64,000 nt of DNA from Sipunculus nudus (taxonomy: Eukaryota > Annelida > Sipuncula > Golfingiida > Sipunculidae). Shown here one piece after another: positions 1-10,143 of the stretch; position 1 is the stretch's first letter, and each line of letters begins with the position of its first letter. The stretch is taken from NCBI GenBank assembly GCA_026874595.1, contig CM049319.1, positions 67,361,917 through 67,425,916 of the forward strand, written 5' to 3'. Under the pieces are notes generated by a model, which worked only from the letters and a program-made list of their open reading frames with translations, was not told the origin of the DNA and did not search any database. The translations under genes and the position numbers were made by a program.

Positions 1-79
1 CCCCCGAAGTGTACCGATGTCCCCCAGATTGTACGGCCCTGATTCCGCAAGTTTGATCATGCTCCTCAACATGCTCCCA

Positions 80-430
80 GGAAACATTATTACTGGCAAA
101 TATCGGAATAAAACAGTTTAACATCAAAATAACACCGGTTAATATCGGAAAAACACTGAATAATATCCATATAACAACGGGTAACATCGGAATAAAACCG
201 AGTAAGATCGCAATTAAACCGGGTAACATCGATATAATACCGGGAAACATAGGAATAATTCCGGTAAACATCGGGATAACACCGTTAAACATGGCAATAA
301 CACAGGGTAACATCGCAATAACCTCGGGTAACATCGGAATAACACCGGGTAACATCGGAATAACACCGGGTAACATCGGAATAACACCAGGTAACATTGG
401 AATTACACCGTGAATTATCGAAATAACATC
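80..430. repeat. 21-bp minisatellite, first copy
   Basis: About 16 imperfect units of roughly TAACATCGGAATAACACCGG. The central units (about 310-400) are nearly identical and the edges are more diverged, as expected for an array renewed in its middle. Because 21 is a multiple of three and the unit has no stop, long open frames appear on the minus strand. I do not take these as genes. Confidence 0.9.
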
Positions 431-777
431 GGGGAAACATTGGTGTAACATCGTGATTACGGCTGCGTAACATGATTAACATCGATGTGACTTGTCCTTT
501 ACAGTGTCTGTACTAAGCAGAGAAATATACATTATGGTTAAAAACAGCAGATGTTTATATTATTGTTCATGAAATCATTTATTGATTCACCCAAATAAGA
601 GAGTTTGTTTTTTTCAGCTGTCACGGGGGATTGTCTTCAATCATTTACAATACATCATGAATAGAGGCTAGATTAGAACCCTACTGATTTTTATAGAAAC
701 GTATATAATATTTAATCTAAGATACGGTAATCAGAATTTGTAATTGTGCATTATAAATGTAATCATAGTTTCTTATC

Positions 778-784
<7 letters not shown>

Positions 785-826
<42 letters not shown>

Positions 827-828
827 CC
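785..828. repeat. (CT)n/(CA)n microsatellite
   Basis: A run of CT dinucleotides passes into a short CA run. The matching tract in the second duplication unit (2922-2966) differs in length, which accounts for most of the length difference between the units. Confidence 0.95.
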
Positions 829-1317
829 GATTATACAATCGCTGAATTTATGTGTAAATGGTATGTGCCTCTGTTATGTCCACCTAGTAAACGGCAGGTT
901 TTAAAACATACAGTTTCTTCATGTAATTTCAATACGATACAATATAGATCATCAAATTAGATGTGTCAGCAAGGTCAAATATGCATTACCTTTATTCTCC
1001 ATCAAATGTTAGAAAGCGCCACTCTTCAGAATAATGTTTAATCATCCATATCCACAAGCAAGATGTCAAAGCCTCGAGAAGCTGAAACTTGCCACGAACA
1101 CAGTCAGGAAGGTTTGGCCTGTCGTCACCCGTGATCGTCGTCGTCGCCCCATTTAATTTTCAATACTTCATACCAATATCTCAGAAAAATCTGAAAACCG
1201 TTGATTGATTCTTCAAGGTCAAATAAGCCGTAATATATATATTTTTGTGACAGCTGTAAATTTTGAAATACTCAATATATTTTTCTTGGAAATTTACCCT
1301 CGATTTGTTTCAGCAAG

Positions 1318-1348
1318 ACTTATTTAAATAAACTATCTAACAAATGGG

Positions 1349-1420
<72 letters not shown>

Positions 1421-2137
1421 TTGTATTTCATCAGGTCTTTTAGGTTAAAATCTTTCTTTTTGTATTTTAAAGGCGGTAAATGTCATTGTAAATAAACTAT
1501 ATCTGTTATATATAGAGGGTGAGGGAAGTTCCCTGCCATGACTACTGTTTATGTCACACGTTCAACTGATCTTCTATAAAGACAGTTAAGAAAACAATAT
1601 ATGCAATCTGAATTTATGAAATTAATTGCAGGTTAGTAAATTTTTCTGAAATAAAATTGCGAGAAGTGCAGAAAAAAATCCATGATTTTAAAGCTTTATA
1701 AAATGCAGTAAATTCATGAATTAATTGATCCTTATTTCAGCTGTTTTCCCCAGTATCACCTGGTTAATGGTTATACAGTTTACCTGACACAGTGTCACAA
1801 TATTGCTCTTGACACAGCGCTTTATCTTGATCTATTGTTTAGAAGCTTTAGTTTTTTCCTCTCCCTCGGGAGTGTAAAGTGATCGTGCATGCAGGCTGAT
1901 AACCAATTTTAAGGCCAATTGATTTCATTGTTGTGTAATATGGCACAAATGTCAATGGTCGTCATTATCATACAAAGCTTGTCTAAACCGAGCCGCTGTT
2001 TGACGTGTTACGGCATATTTATTCGTCAGTTTAAATTACAGTCATAGATAAATTTGTCTGTATCCTGTTCTACCACATGGGGTCCACTCAAACCCATTTG
2101 TGTTTCGATGTGTTCCGATGTGTAACGGATGCCCCCC
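1318..2137. repeat. Remainder of the 2139-bp duplication unit
   Basis: This segment lies between the two copies of the duplicated block. It holds a 67-bp (TA)n tract (1352-1418). Its part at about 1690-2000 (TGCAGTAAAT ... CATGCAGRCTGA ... TGTGTAATATGG) resembles the dispersed repeat at 6180-6396 and 24960-25445. If the duplicated unit is 1318-3456, another copy of this segment should lie just left of the window. I see no gene here. Confidence 0.6.
1352..1418. repeat. (TA)n microsatellite
   Basis: Uninterrupted TA dinucleotides. Confidence 0.98.
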
Positions 2138-2914
2138 CCCCCGAAGTGTACCGATGTCCCCCAGATTGTACGGTCCTGATTCCGCAAGTTTGATCATGCT
2201 CCTCAACATGCTCCCAGGAAACATTATTACTGGCAAATATCGGAATAAAACAGTTTAACATCAAAATAACACCGGTTAATATCGGAAAAACACTGAATAA
2301 TATCCATATAACAACGGGTAACATCGGAATAAAACCGAGTAAGATCGCAATTAAACCGGGTAACATCGATATAATACCGGGAAACATAGGAATAATTCCG
2401 GTAAACATCGGGATAACACCGTTAAACATGGCAATAACACAGGGTAACATCGCAATAACCTCGGGTAACATCGGAATAACACCGGGTAACATCGGAATAA
2501 CACCGGGTAACATCGGAATAACACCAGGTAACATTGGAATTACACCGTGAATTATCGAAATAACATCGGGGAAACATTGGTGTAACATCGTGATTACGGC
2601 TGCGTAACATGATTAACATCGATGTGACTTGTCCTTTACAGTGTCTGTACTAAGCAGAGAAATATACATTATGGTTAAAAACAGCAGATGTTTATATTAT
2701 TGTTCATGAAATCATTTATTGATTCACCCAAATAAGAGAGTTTGTTTTTTCCAGCTGTCACGGGGGATTGTCTTCAATCATTTACAATACATCATGAATA
2801 GAGGCTAGATTAGAACCCTACTGATTTTTATAGAAACGTATATAATATTTAATCTAAGATACGGTAATCAGAATTTGTAATTGTGCATTATAAATGTAAT
2901 CATAGTTTCTTATC

Positions 2915-2966
<52 letters not shown>

Positions 2967-3456
2967 CGATTATACAATCGCTGAATTTATGTGTAAATGG
3001 TATGTGCCTCTGTTATGTACACCTAGTAAACGGCAGGTTTTAAAACATACAGTTTCTTCATGTAATTTCAATACGATACAATATAGATCATCAAATTAGA
3101 TGTGTCAGCAAGGTCAAATATGCATTACCTTTATTCTCCATCAAATGTTAGAAAGCGCCACTCTTCAGAATAATGTTTAATCATCCATATCCACAAGCAA
3201 GATGTCAAAGCCTCGAGAAGCTGAAACTTGCCACGAACACAGTCAGGAAGGTTTGGCCTGTCGTCACCCGTGATCGTCGTCGTCGCCCCATTTAATTTTC
3301 AATACTTCATACCAATATCTCAGAAAAATCTGAAAACTGTTGATTGATTCTTCAAGGTCAAATAAGCCGTAATATATATATTTTTGTGACAGCTGTAAAT
3401 TTTGAAATACTCAATATATTTTTCTTGGAAATTTACCCTCGATTTGTTTCAGCAAG
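2138..3456. repeat. Tandem duplication, right unit
   Basis: Second copy of positions 1-1317, offset 2137 at the left end and 2139 at the right end. It contains the minisatellite (about 2217-2567) and the (CT)n tract (2922-2960). A 166-codon open frame on the minus strand (2088-2588) reads the 21-bp array as a hydrophobic seven-residue repeat (GVIPMLP). It is a by-product of the array rather than a supported gene. Confidence 0.9.
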
Positions 3457-3700
3457 TTCCTGGGTCAGTTAAAAATGTGGTGACCCTGAGCTTAATATTG
3501 AAGTTCAAATAAGCCTACACTTTGTTGGTGAAAACTATAACATTTGAACCATTCAATATATTTTCATGAAATCTGATTCGCTGATTTTGTCTACCAAGGT
3601 CTCGGATAAATTCGAAAACTGATGACCTTGGCCTTCAAGGTTTTATCTTCAGAATTTTAGAATTTTTGTGAACACCAGAATTTGTACGTCAATGATCAAG
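3285..3700. repeat. Diverged ~165-bp tandem units
   Basis: Similar blocks (TTCAAGGTCAAATAAGCC, then a stretch ending AATATATTTTTCWTGRAAT, then CAGCAAG or TACCAAGGTC) recur at about 3350, 3510 and 3640. They look like an old short tandem array. The breakpoint of the 2139-bp duplication falls at one of these unit edges. Confidence 0.55.
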
Positions 3701-3884
3701 GATCAAGGATAATTTTCCTCAAATTTGGGCTTGGGAGGAGGGCATATAGGTACTGGCGATATCTAGGGGAGACATTTAGCGACTGCAAAAACTAACTCAT
3801 TATAGTTTTAATCGATGAACTATATATGTATACCTTGTAGGGTTGAGACAGGAAAAGGTCTACCTTTACAGGTTTGCTTATTTT

Positions 3885-4500
3885 TTCAGCTGTTTTTCTG
3901 AAAGATACCCGAGGGGATGGTCTTTAGAATTATTCAATACATCATGCATACAGGCCAAGAACGAACCCTACGGATTTTTTTTATGGAAAACATATATATA
4001 ATCTTATCTGAGACAGGATAATCAGAATTTGTAATCGATCATATTCACTCTTTATTTTAGAGCAGTATAAATGTAATCGTGGTCTCTTATCCCTCTCCCC
4101 TCTCTCTCACCTAATGTGCAACTGGTAGGTGCATCTTTACTGCCCAATAGGGCCCTGCCCACCTGGTGAATGACGGTCCAGGGGGCAGGTTTCTTCTGTT
4201 CTATTAATAAAATCATTGAACGTAAATAACAAATGTAAGATTGATTCATTTTCATTGATTTTAATTTTAATTGACAAATGTTTGAATACATTTTGAATCA
4301 AAAGCAGAAATAAATAGTAGTATTATTGTAATCATCGTAATATAGACGCAGTGATCCTTTTATAAGCGTTATGGTATATAAACCTTCAAATCGTGAAGTT
4401 ACAATACGATACAATAAAGAACATCAAATTGGATGTGTCAGCACAGTTAAATATGCATAACCCTTGTTCTCCACCTACAGCAACACTCTTCAGAATAATC
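3885..4500. repeat. Older diverged copy of the 614-1040 segment
   Basis: The order of short matches follows 614-1040 and 2750-3180: TTTTTTCAGCTGT, CAATACATCATG, GGCYAGAWYRGAACCCTAC, GATACGGTAATCAGAATTTGTAAT, ATAAATGTAATC, a CT-rich run, AATACGATACAATA, GATGTGTCAGCA and CACTCTTCAGAATAAT. It carries about 150 bases that the other copies lack. Similarity ends about 65 bases before the stop of the bicupin gene, so its 3' flank is made of this old repeat. Confidence 0.75.
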
Positions 4501-4565
4501 AGCGGAGTTACTGTACAGCGGACAAGAAAAACACACTCAACGTCCTGAGTATTCGTCACAACGTC

Positions 4566-5348
4566 CTAAAAAGAGGAAAAGCTACCTTTTCCATCGAAGT
4601 TGTGAGTTTCCGTGCCAATCAGAGCTGGAAAGAACACGCATATTGCAATGGAAGGTTTTTCCCCAGTGAACTGGATCTCGTGTTCGTCGTGTTGGTCCAT
4701 CAACATCATTGTTCCTTCGCCATCAGCATTGTGGGTAAAATCTTGTCTCGACTGCCCGTCATTCCAAATATACGCACCACTACCATCAACCCAGTATACA
4801 CTCTCTTTCTGGAATTTGTATGCCAACCTTGATGAATAATTTGGCATTGCCAACGTATTGTGTACACTGACGTTGAATCCGTCTTGTCTGGCCAAGAAGC
4901 GTCGGCTGCGGCCTCTTTGCCAATCGACATCTCTCTCCGAACCGACCACCTCCGATAACCGCCGATATAAAGGTTCGGTAGCTTTCGGTTCACCTTCGGT
5001 AGGGATTGTATACACAATGTAAAACCACGAGTCACTTGTTGTTGTGACGTCAGCGTCCATTTGGCCAGTCAGAGCTAAAACTTCGTCCCTTGCTACCGTA
5101 AAACGACGAACGTTGCCATCTTCTAAATGCAATTCAAAGCTGGCATTCCCATTCAGGCAATAGTAAATATGGTTCCACTCGCAACCCTTGACAGCTCTTA
5201 AAGAACTCAATATCTTACCCTTTGGGATTTTAACGTCATAAGCCACGTGACCAACTAAGTCTTCCTCCGATACCAGCTCCCGGCCTTCAAGTTGAGTATC
5301 CTTGCCAAAGGTCAAGGTCGGTAACTTTGAACTGATCCGGGTTTTCAT
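4566..5348 (-). CDS. ectC-like: Ectoine synthase-like bicupin protein
   Basis: A complete 260-codon frame. The C-terminal half is a cupin with the signature of L-ectoine synthase (EctC), which closes N-gamma-acetyl-diaminobutyrate to ectoine, a compatible solute. Visible are YKFQKESVYWVDGSG (176-191), MDQHDEH (217-223) and CVFFPALIGTETHNFDGKG (237-255). Tyr177, Glu182 and His220 line up with the iron-binding Tyr, Glu and His of bacterial EctC. The N-terminal half (about 28-118) is a second cupin (HIYYCLNGNASFELHLEDG) without this Tyr/Glu/His set. Bacterial EctC is about 130 residues with one cupin, so this is a duplicated or fused form, and the substrate may differ. There is no signal peptide or membrane segment, so it is probably cytosolic. 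The minus strand reads TTTTATCATTTCAG six bases before the ATG, a good 3' splice site, suggesting an upstream non-coding exon. No ectA or ectB partner lies in the window. Family call firm; exact reaction inferred. Confidence 0.85.
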   Translation of the reverse strand: MKTRISSKLPTLTFGKDTQLEGRELVSEEDLVGHVAYDVKIPKGKILSSLRAVKGCEWNHIYYCLNGNASFELHLEDGNVRRFTVARDEVLALTGQMDADVTTTSDSWFYIVYTIPTEGEPKATEPLYRRLSEVVGSERDVDWQRGRSRRFLARQDGFNVSVHNTLAMPNYSSRLAYKFQKESVYWVDGSGAYIWNDGQSRQDFTHNADGEGTMMLMDQHDEHEIQFTGEKPSIAICVFFPALIGTETHNFDGKGSFSSF

Positions 5349-5362
5349 GGTAATCTGAAATG
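5349..5362 (-). promoter_or_regulatory. Probable 3' splice site before the bicupin ATG
   Basis: On the minus strand a pyrimidine-rich stretch ending in CAG stands directly before ATTACC-ATG. It fits an intron in the 5' untranslated region with the whole coding sequence in the last exon. The upstream exon could not be placed. Confidence 0.55.
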
Positions 5363-5799
5363 ATAAAACACCTGCTTAAACAGCATATCGGTTTTTATTA
5401 TTAATTTTTGCACGGTTGAATGCTCATGGTACATGGTGGATCCATGTGGTTTCGGAACGCCTGTTCAAAATGTTCTTTTATTTGATTATATATATATATA
5501 TATATATATACACTCGTGTATTTGAGCGAACGTCTTTTTAAACATATGTACTTGGATCAGCTGACCCGAGTAAATGAGCATTATAAGACATGTGAGGAAA
5601 CCTTTATTATTAAGGCCGTGCCAAGATCTTTTTAGTAAAAATATGTTTCTGTTGCAAATTATTTTAACATAAAAATCAGGTTGATTCAAGTTTGACTAAA
5701 TATAAAACATCGATAATTGAAAACTGTATCGTGATTCGTAATATGCAAATTACCGTATCGCGAAATACCGATATATCTATAATATCCTACACCCTAACT

Positions 5800-5849
<50 letters not shown>

Positions 5850-6180
5850 ATACATTAACTTCTTATAAATTTAATACAATTAATATATCGCAATATGTAT
5901 CGCAATACGCACCCACATATCGCACTACAAATTTTGACGGTGATACCCAGCAATATTATTATTTACACAAAACCCACCACCGAATACAAATGGCTATTTA
6001 ACGACAGGTACGTATGTATACGTATTACTTCCGTTTTTGCAAAACGCATAACTAAAGAGACTTAGAGGTCGGTGTGACAGGATTTTAACGGTAAATGAGG
6101 GCTCATGTTAGAAATCTGTCAAATCAATGTAACAGCCACCCTCCACCTCTTGGTATTATGAAAAAGATAAGCTTTCAAAT
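5363..6180. other. AT-rich non-coding stretch with TATCG-rich repeat
   Basis: Contains (TA)n tracts at 5486-5511 and 5804-5848. Between about 5710 and 5940 the motif TATCGYRAT occurs repeatedly on both sides of the second AT tract, which suggests a small degraded inverted-repeat element. No coding sequence is supported. Confidence 0.5.
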
Positions 6181-6396
6181 ATGCAGTAAATCAGCATTAA
6201 TTAATTATTACTGATATAGACAGCTGTGCCCATTATCAGCCAGTCAGTGGTATGTTTATACAACATACCTATTCGTTAAAATTTTCGTGTATGCATGCAG
6301 ACTGAGATACAGGTGTGTGATCTTTTTTCTCCGCTCCAGTCCCAAAGTCACATTGTGTAATATGGGACAAAGGTCAGAAGTTATTATACCTGTCTC

Positions 6397-6570
6397 CAGA
6401 GTTTGGTCCAAAAGTACTCATAGTCATAGTACTCGTACTCATGAGTACTTTTTTGAGTACTCAGTACTCGTACTCGAGTACTTTTTAAAAATCACAAAAT
6501 TACTCGTACTTGTACTCCAGTACTTTGAAAGTACTCGGTACTCATATGAGTACTTCATGAGTACTTTTGG
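6397..6570. repeat. Left terminal repeat with AGTACT array
   Basis: Many overlapping AGTACT and CGAGTACT motifs on both strands. The right end (9280-9414) mirrors it. Confidence 0.85.
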
Positions 6571-7761
6571 TTATATCATATTTTTCTCAATAAACTTTAA
6601 TCTCAATTTATTATATTAGTAATAGTTTATTATTGAGTATTATAGTAAGATATTTATATAATATATAACATATTATATATAATAGTACTTAAAGTAATCC
6701 ATCTGTTTCTATAACTGAAACTACTACTATTACTTTTCTTCTTTTACTAAAACTAACACTTTTATTTAATATAAAACATAAATAAATTGAACTATTTTAT
6801 TATTAATACATTCATGCAATTCATGTGTACAGCACTATATATTTCCAGTAAGATAAGTACATAGTGTTCAATAATACATTAAATCAGCAAATTCATACTG
6901 AGTAAAATTTAAGAGAAAAAATTCTAATTTTTGAATGATCCCAAAATAAAAAAAAAGTTAAGATTTGCTACAATTCAATACAAATAAATATACTGTTCAT
7001 ACTGAACCTGTTCATCATAACATAAATTCAGCAGTGCTCTGGGGCCTGGGCTAATGAAGCTTGAATTGATTTATATATGAAACTAAATGTGAGTGCAGGT
7101 TTAGCAGATTCTCAGTGGGAATTGCAGTCTTTGATGAGCTCTGTACACAGTCTGTGGCACAGCTAAGACTCAACTGTTGACTGTCAACTGATTGACCCAT
7201 GAAGTTGAACAGCTGTGACTATCAGACCATACAACCTGTAGCTGCTTCAACATAGGCTGCAGCATTGCATTCAAATATCAGCTGACAATAACTTCCCAAC
7301 ATACTCTGTATGCTGACAAAAGACTTCTCCGATGTTTAATGACCAAGCCTACTTAATGAATCAACAATGAGAACCAGGGGTTAACCTCAAAACCTTCTGT
7401 CCCGTGCCCACTGGACCATGAAAGCACCCAGCATTAACTAATCACACTACACTGGGCTCTTCATTGTGCTCTATCAACCTAATCAAACAAACACTCAATT
7501 CATCAGATGTGTTAGCCTAGGGTTGTAATAGAAAAGAAATAGCTATTATTCTATTACTAAGGGTACTTTAACCATTACTAGTTCAAATTTCTTTTCTATC
7601 ATTTGTAATATTACTCTTACTAACTTTGGAAACCTGTAATATTCTATTTATATTACACATTACTATCGCCTCATTCCTTGTTGTATTATAACTGACGTAA
7701 CTGTTGTTTATACTCATAAATTATTACACATGATGAATGACATGGTCAGTCTGTCAGATTT

Positions 7762-8765
7762 TTAGCTCACCTGACTGTAAGTCATCTGAGCTATAGCGAT
7801 CACTCTTTGTCCGTCGTCCGTCCGGACGTCGGCCGTTAACAGGGCACAAACTGTAACTGCTGGACCTAGAATCTTGTAACTTAACATCCTGGGAGGTTCA
7901 TAAAAAATCTCATTGGAAACCTGAAATTAGGTCTCTGTTACCCATATTCTTTGAGCTATGGGGCTCCGAAATATCCCCAAGAATAATGGAAAATTTGATA
8001 GAAAAGCTCAATTATCTGAACAACTAATGCAGTGATCACCATGATATTTTGCATGGATATGGATCATGGAGTGTTTCATCAGTTTCTGCAGTCTGGTGGC
8101 GCCACCTGAATTATTTCGATTTTTACGAATTTTTTTCTCTATTTTTGAGTCCTCTTAAGATGTGGTCATCTGTTAATAGGGCACAAATCGTAAAGACTGG
8201 ACCTAGAATATTCTCAATTGAACTGCTGGGAGGCCCATGAAAAGTCTCTGTGGAAACCTGAGATTAGGTCTCTGTTAGCCATAACCTCTGAGGTATGGCG
8301 TTCTGAAGTACTCCCCAGAATAATGGAAAATTTGATACAAAAGCTCAATTATCTGAACAACTATTGTATTAATCACCATGATTCTTGGCATGGATATTGA
8401 TCATGGAACGTTTCATGTGTCTGCAGTCTGGTGGCGCCACCTGTATTTCTTCTTTTTTTACGAATGTTTTTCTCTATTTTTGGGACCTTAAGATGTGGTC
8501 ATATGTTAACAGGGCACAAATTGTAACCACTGGACCTGGAATCTTCAAACGTAATACACAGAGAAAACCTGAAATTCTGTCTCTGTTACCCATAACCTTT
8601 GAGCTATGGGGCTCTGAAGTACCCCCCCCCCCCCCCATGGATAATGAAAAATTTGATACAAAAGCTGCACTATCTGAATAACTTATGTACTGATGGCCAT
8701 GATTTTTTGCATTCATATTGATCATGGAGTGTTTCATCAGTTCCTGCAGACTGGTGTTGTTTTAT
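7762..8765. repeat. 335-bp tandem units inside the hAT-like element
   Basis: Three units are marked by GTTAAYAGGGCACAAA at 7835, 8172 and 8505. Each runs through a TGGACCTRGAAT block, a CTCTGTTACCCATA block, AATTTGATA, and TCTGCAGWCTGGTGGCGCCACCTG. The array is preceded by CTGAGCTATAGCGATCACTCTTTGTCCGTCGTCCGTC, a motif common in bivalve repeats. Short open frames inside are chance frames. Confidence 0.85.
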
Positions 8766-9629
8766 GCTAAATACACATATACCGATTGTCATTGAATATC
8801 TTCATTAGGCTACAGCCACATGTTATTCATAAGTTGATATTATATAAATAATAACATATGGTTGTTATTATTATTATAAATGTTATCAATGTTATTATTA
8901 TATGATTAAATATTGTTAACATATGGTTATATGCTTTATACAATGTCAGTGAGATTTCCTTTAACAATATAACTTTTAATTTATTAACTTTTATGTAATT
9001 TTTTATGTTGTAGTTTCTGAACATTCCCACCACTATTTTGAATTTGCATAATACAACATCTAGTAAATTGTTTATCTTGTCCTGGCTAGAAATATATTTT
9101 TGAAATCTACGAGACGAGATGTTTCTTCAATGCAAACCGTCTACTTTAATAAGTTAATGCTCTGATATATTTCAACTGTATATGGCCTGTTTAATTGCCC
9201 TTAAGTTTGCATTTCGTATTTTGATTTAGCATAAAACAACATTGTATATATTTTTATTTTGTACTGGGTTTTCATTAGTACATTTTGAGTACTCGGTACT
9301 CGTACTCGAGTACTTTTGAAAAAAGTGCAAAAGTACTCATCCTTGTACTAGAGTACTTTTAAAGTACTCAGTACTCGTACTCGAGTACTTTTAAAGTACT
9401 CGGACCCAACTCTGCTTGTCTCGGTGTCTAATATCAAGGACAAATGCTACAATCTTCATAGTGCATGTGTTTTTCACAGCTCTCAGTGTTCAGTCGGATT
9501 GATATGACTCGGCCTGATTTCTCGAGTCCATGCATACCTCCGAGTTAAAGTCGGAGACAAAGACCCTGGAGTCCAAGTATACGATCCCCCGTAAAGTGAA
9601 CTACAGTCCGCCGTAAGAAGGTTATGTGA

Positions 9630-9630
9630 G

Positions 9631-9671
<41 letters not shown>

Positions 9672-10135
9672 TTTGTTTGTTCACAACAGAACTCACGCGA
9701 TCATACGGATTCCCATGAAATTCTCGAACATGTCTGAAATAGGCCAAAGAAGATTCAATCAGATTTCAGTGTGCATCCAGCAATGTCCTCGGGTTCTAGA
9801 ACGTCATCAAGGAATATTCACAAATGCTTGGTCACTTAAACACGAATGAACCTGGAAATATGGGTCAGAAAGTAATTGTATGGAGATAAGTTCCCAGTCT
9901 CATGCGCCCCGCAGTGTGGCCTCCCCAACCGTTCAGGTCACGGTCGAGCGCCTAGCTCCTAGACGTGACGGTGTCAAGAAGTTATCTGCAATACAGCTTG
10001 TGCACATCGGCAATTTCAAATTATGTACTTCAGCACCGAGTTCATGTTCTTAGCGCGTTTGGAACGTGTGCTTTTAGTTTTGTGGTGAGTGGATGGAAAC
10101 ACGGTTCAGGATAATCCGACAAAATGGACCCCCGT
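9630..10135. repeat. (TG)n-linked dispersed repeat, copy 1
   Basis: A (TG)n tract (about 9636-9667) is followed by a block shared with 45050-45260, 48780-49050, 60667-60960 and 61080-61230. The shared parts are a gAATGGGCCAAtGAAGAAT-like stretch, GGATC, aACGTCATCAAGGAATATTCACAAATG and GGAATATGGG. It shares CAGGTCACGGTCGAGCGCC with 60925-60945. The BEL element inserted at its right edge. Confidence 0.75.
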
Positions 10136-10143
10136 ATAGTGCC

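Larger units (their letters stand above)
1..1317. repeat. Tandem duplication, left unit (partial)
   Basis: This stretch is repeated at 2138-3456 with only about four substitutions plus a change in (CT)n length. Both copies carry the same 21-bp minisatellite, (CT)n tract and downstream flank. The match stops exactly at CAGCAAG, where the left copy runs into the segment at 1318. The simplest reading is a tandem duplication whose left unit begins before the window. The near-identity means either a recent event or an assembly duplicate. Confidence 0.9.
6397..9414. mobile_element. Non-autonomous hAT-like DNA transposon, copy 1
   Basis: The left end (CAGAGTTTGGTCC) and the reverse complement of the right end (CAGAGTTGGGTCC) form the terminal inverted repeat. 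It is flanked by CCTGTCTC on the left and CTTGTCTC on the right, an 8-bp target duplication with one mismatch, which is the hAT hallmark. Both ends continue into arrays of GAGTACTC/AGTACT, plausible transposase-binding sites. The interior has no transposase frame; it holds 335-bp tandem units and AT-rich sequence. A truncated copy lies inverted at 31107-34319. Confidence 0.85.
6180..9610. repeat. Dispersed repeat split by a transposon
   Basis: The two flanks of the hAT-like element (6180-6396 and 9415-9610) together resemble 24960-25445 and, in part, 1690-2000. Shared blocks include GAGAYACAGGTGTGTGATCTTTYTCTCCGCTCCAG, then CTTGTCTCG, then GACAAATGCTACAATCTTCATAGTGCATGTG, then GTGRACTACAGT. 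The original repeat was therefore intact before the insertion. I see no coding sequence in the repeat itself. Confidence 0.75.

Noticed and set aside
80-430. CRISPR-like array of 21-bp repeats
   Set aside because: There are no unique spacers; units abut as in a minisatellite, in a eukaryotic context.
4464-4839. Plus-strand open frames opposite the bicupin gene
   Set aside because: They are antisense shadows of a frame with clear domain signatures.
4566-5348. Bacterial contamination or an ect operon
   Set aside because: No ectA, ectB or other bacterial gene lies nearby, there is no Shine-Dalgarno context, and the flanks are animal repeats with a splice site.
8385-8737. Open frames inside the 335-bp units
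   Set aside because: They change from unit to unit and have no known domain; the repeat explains them.
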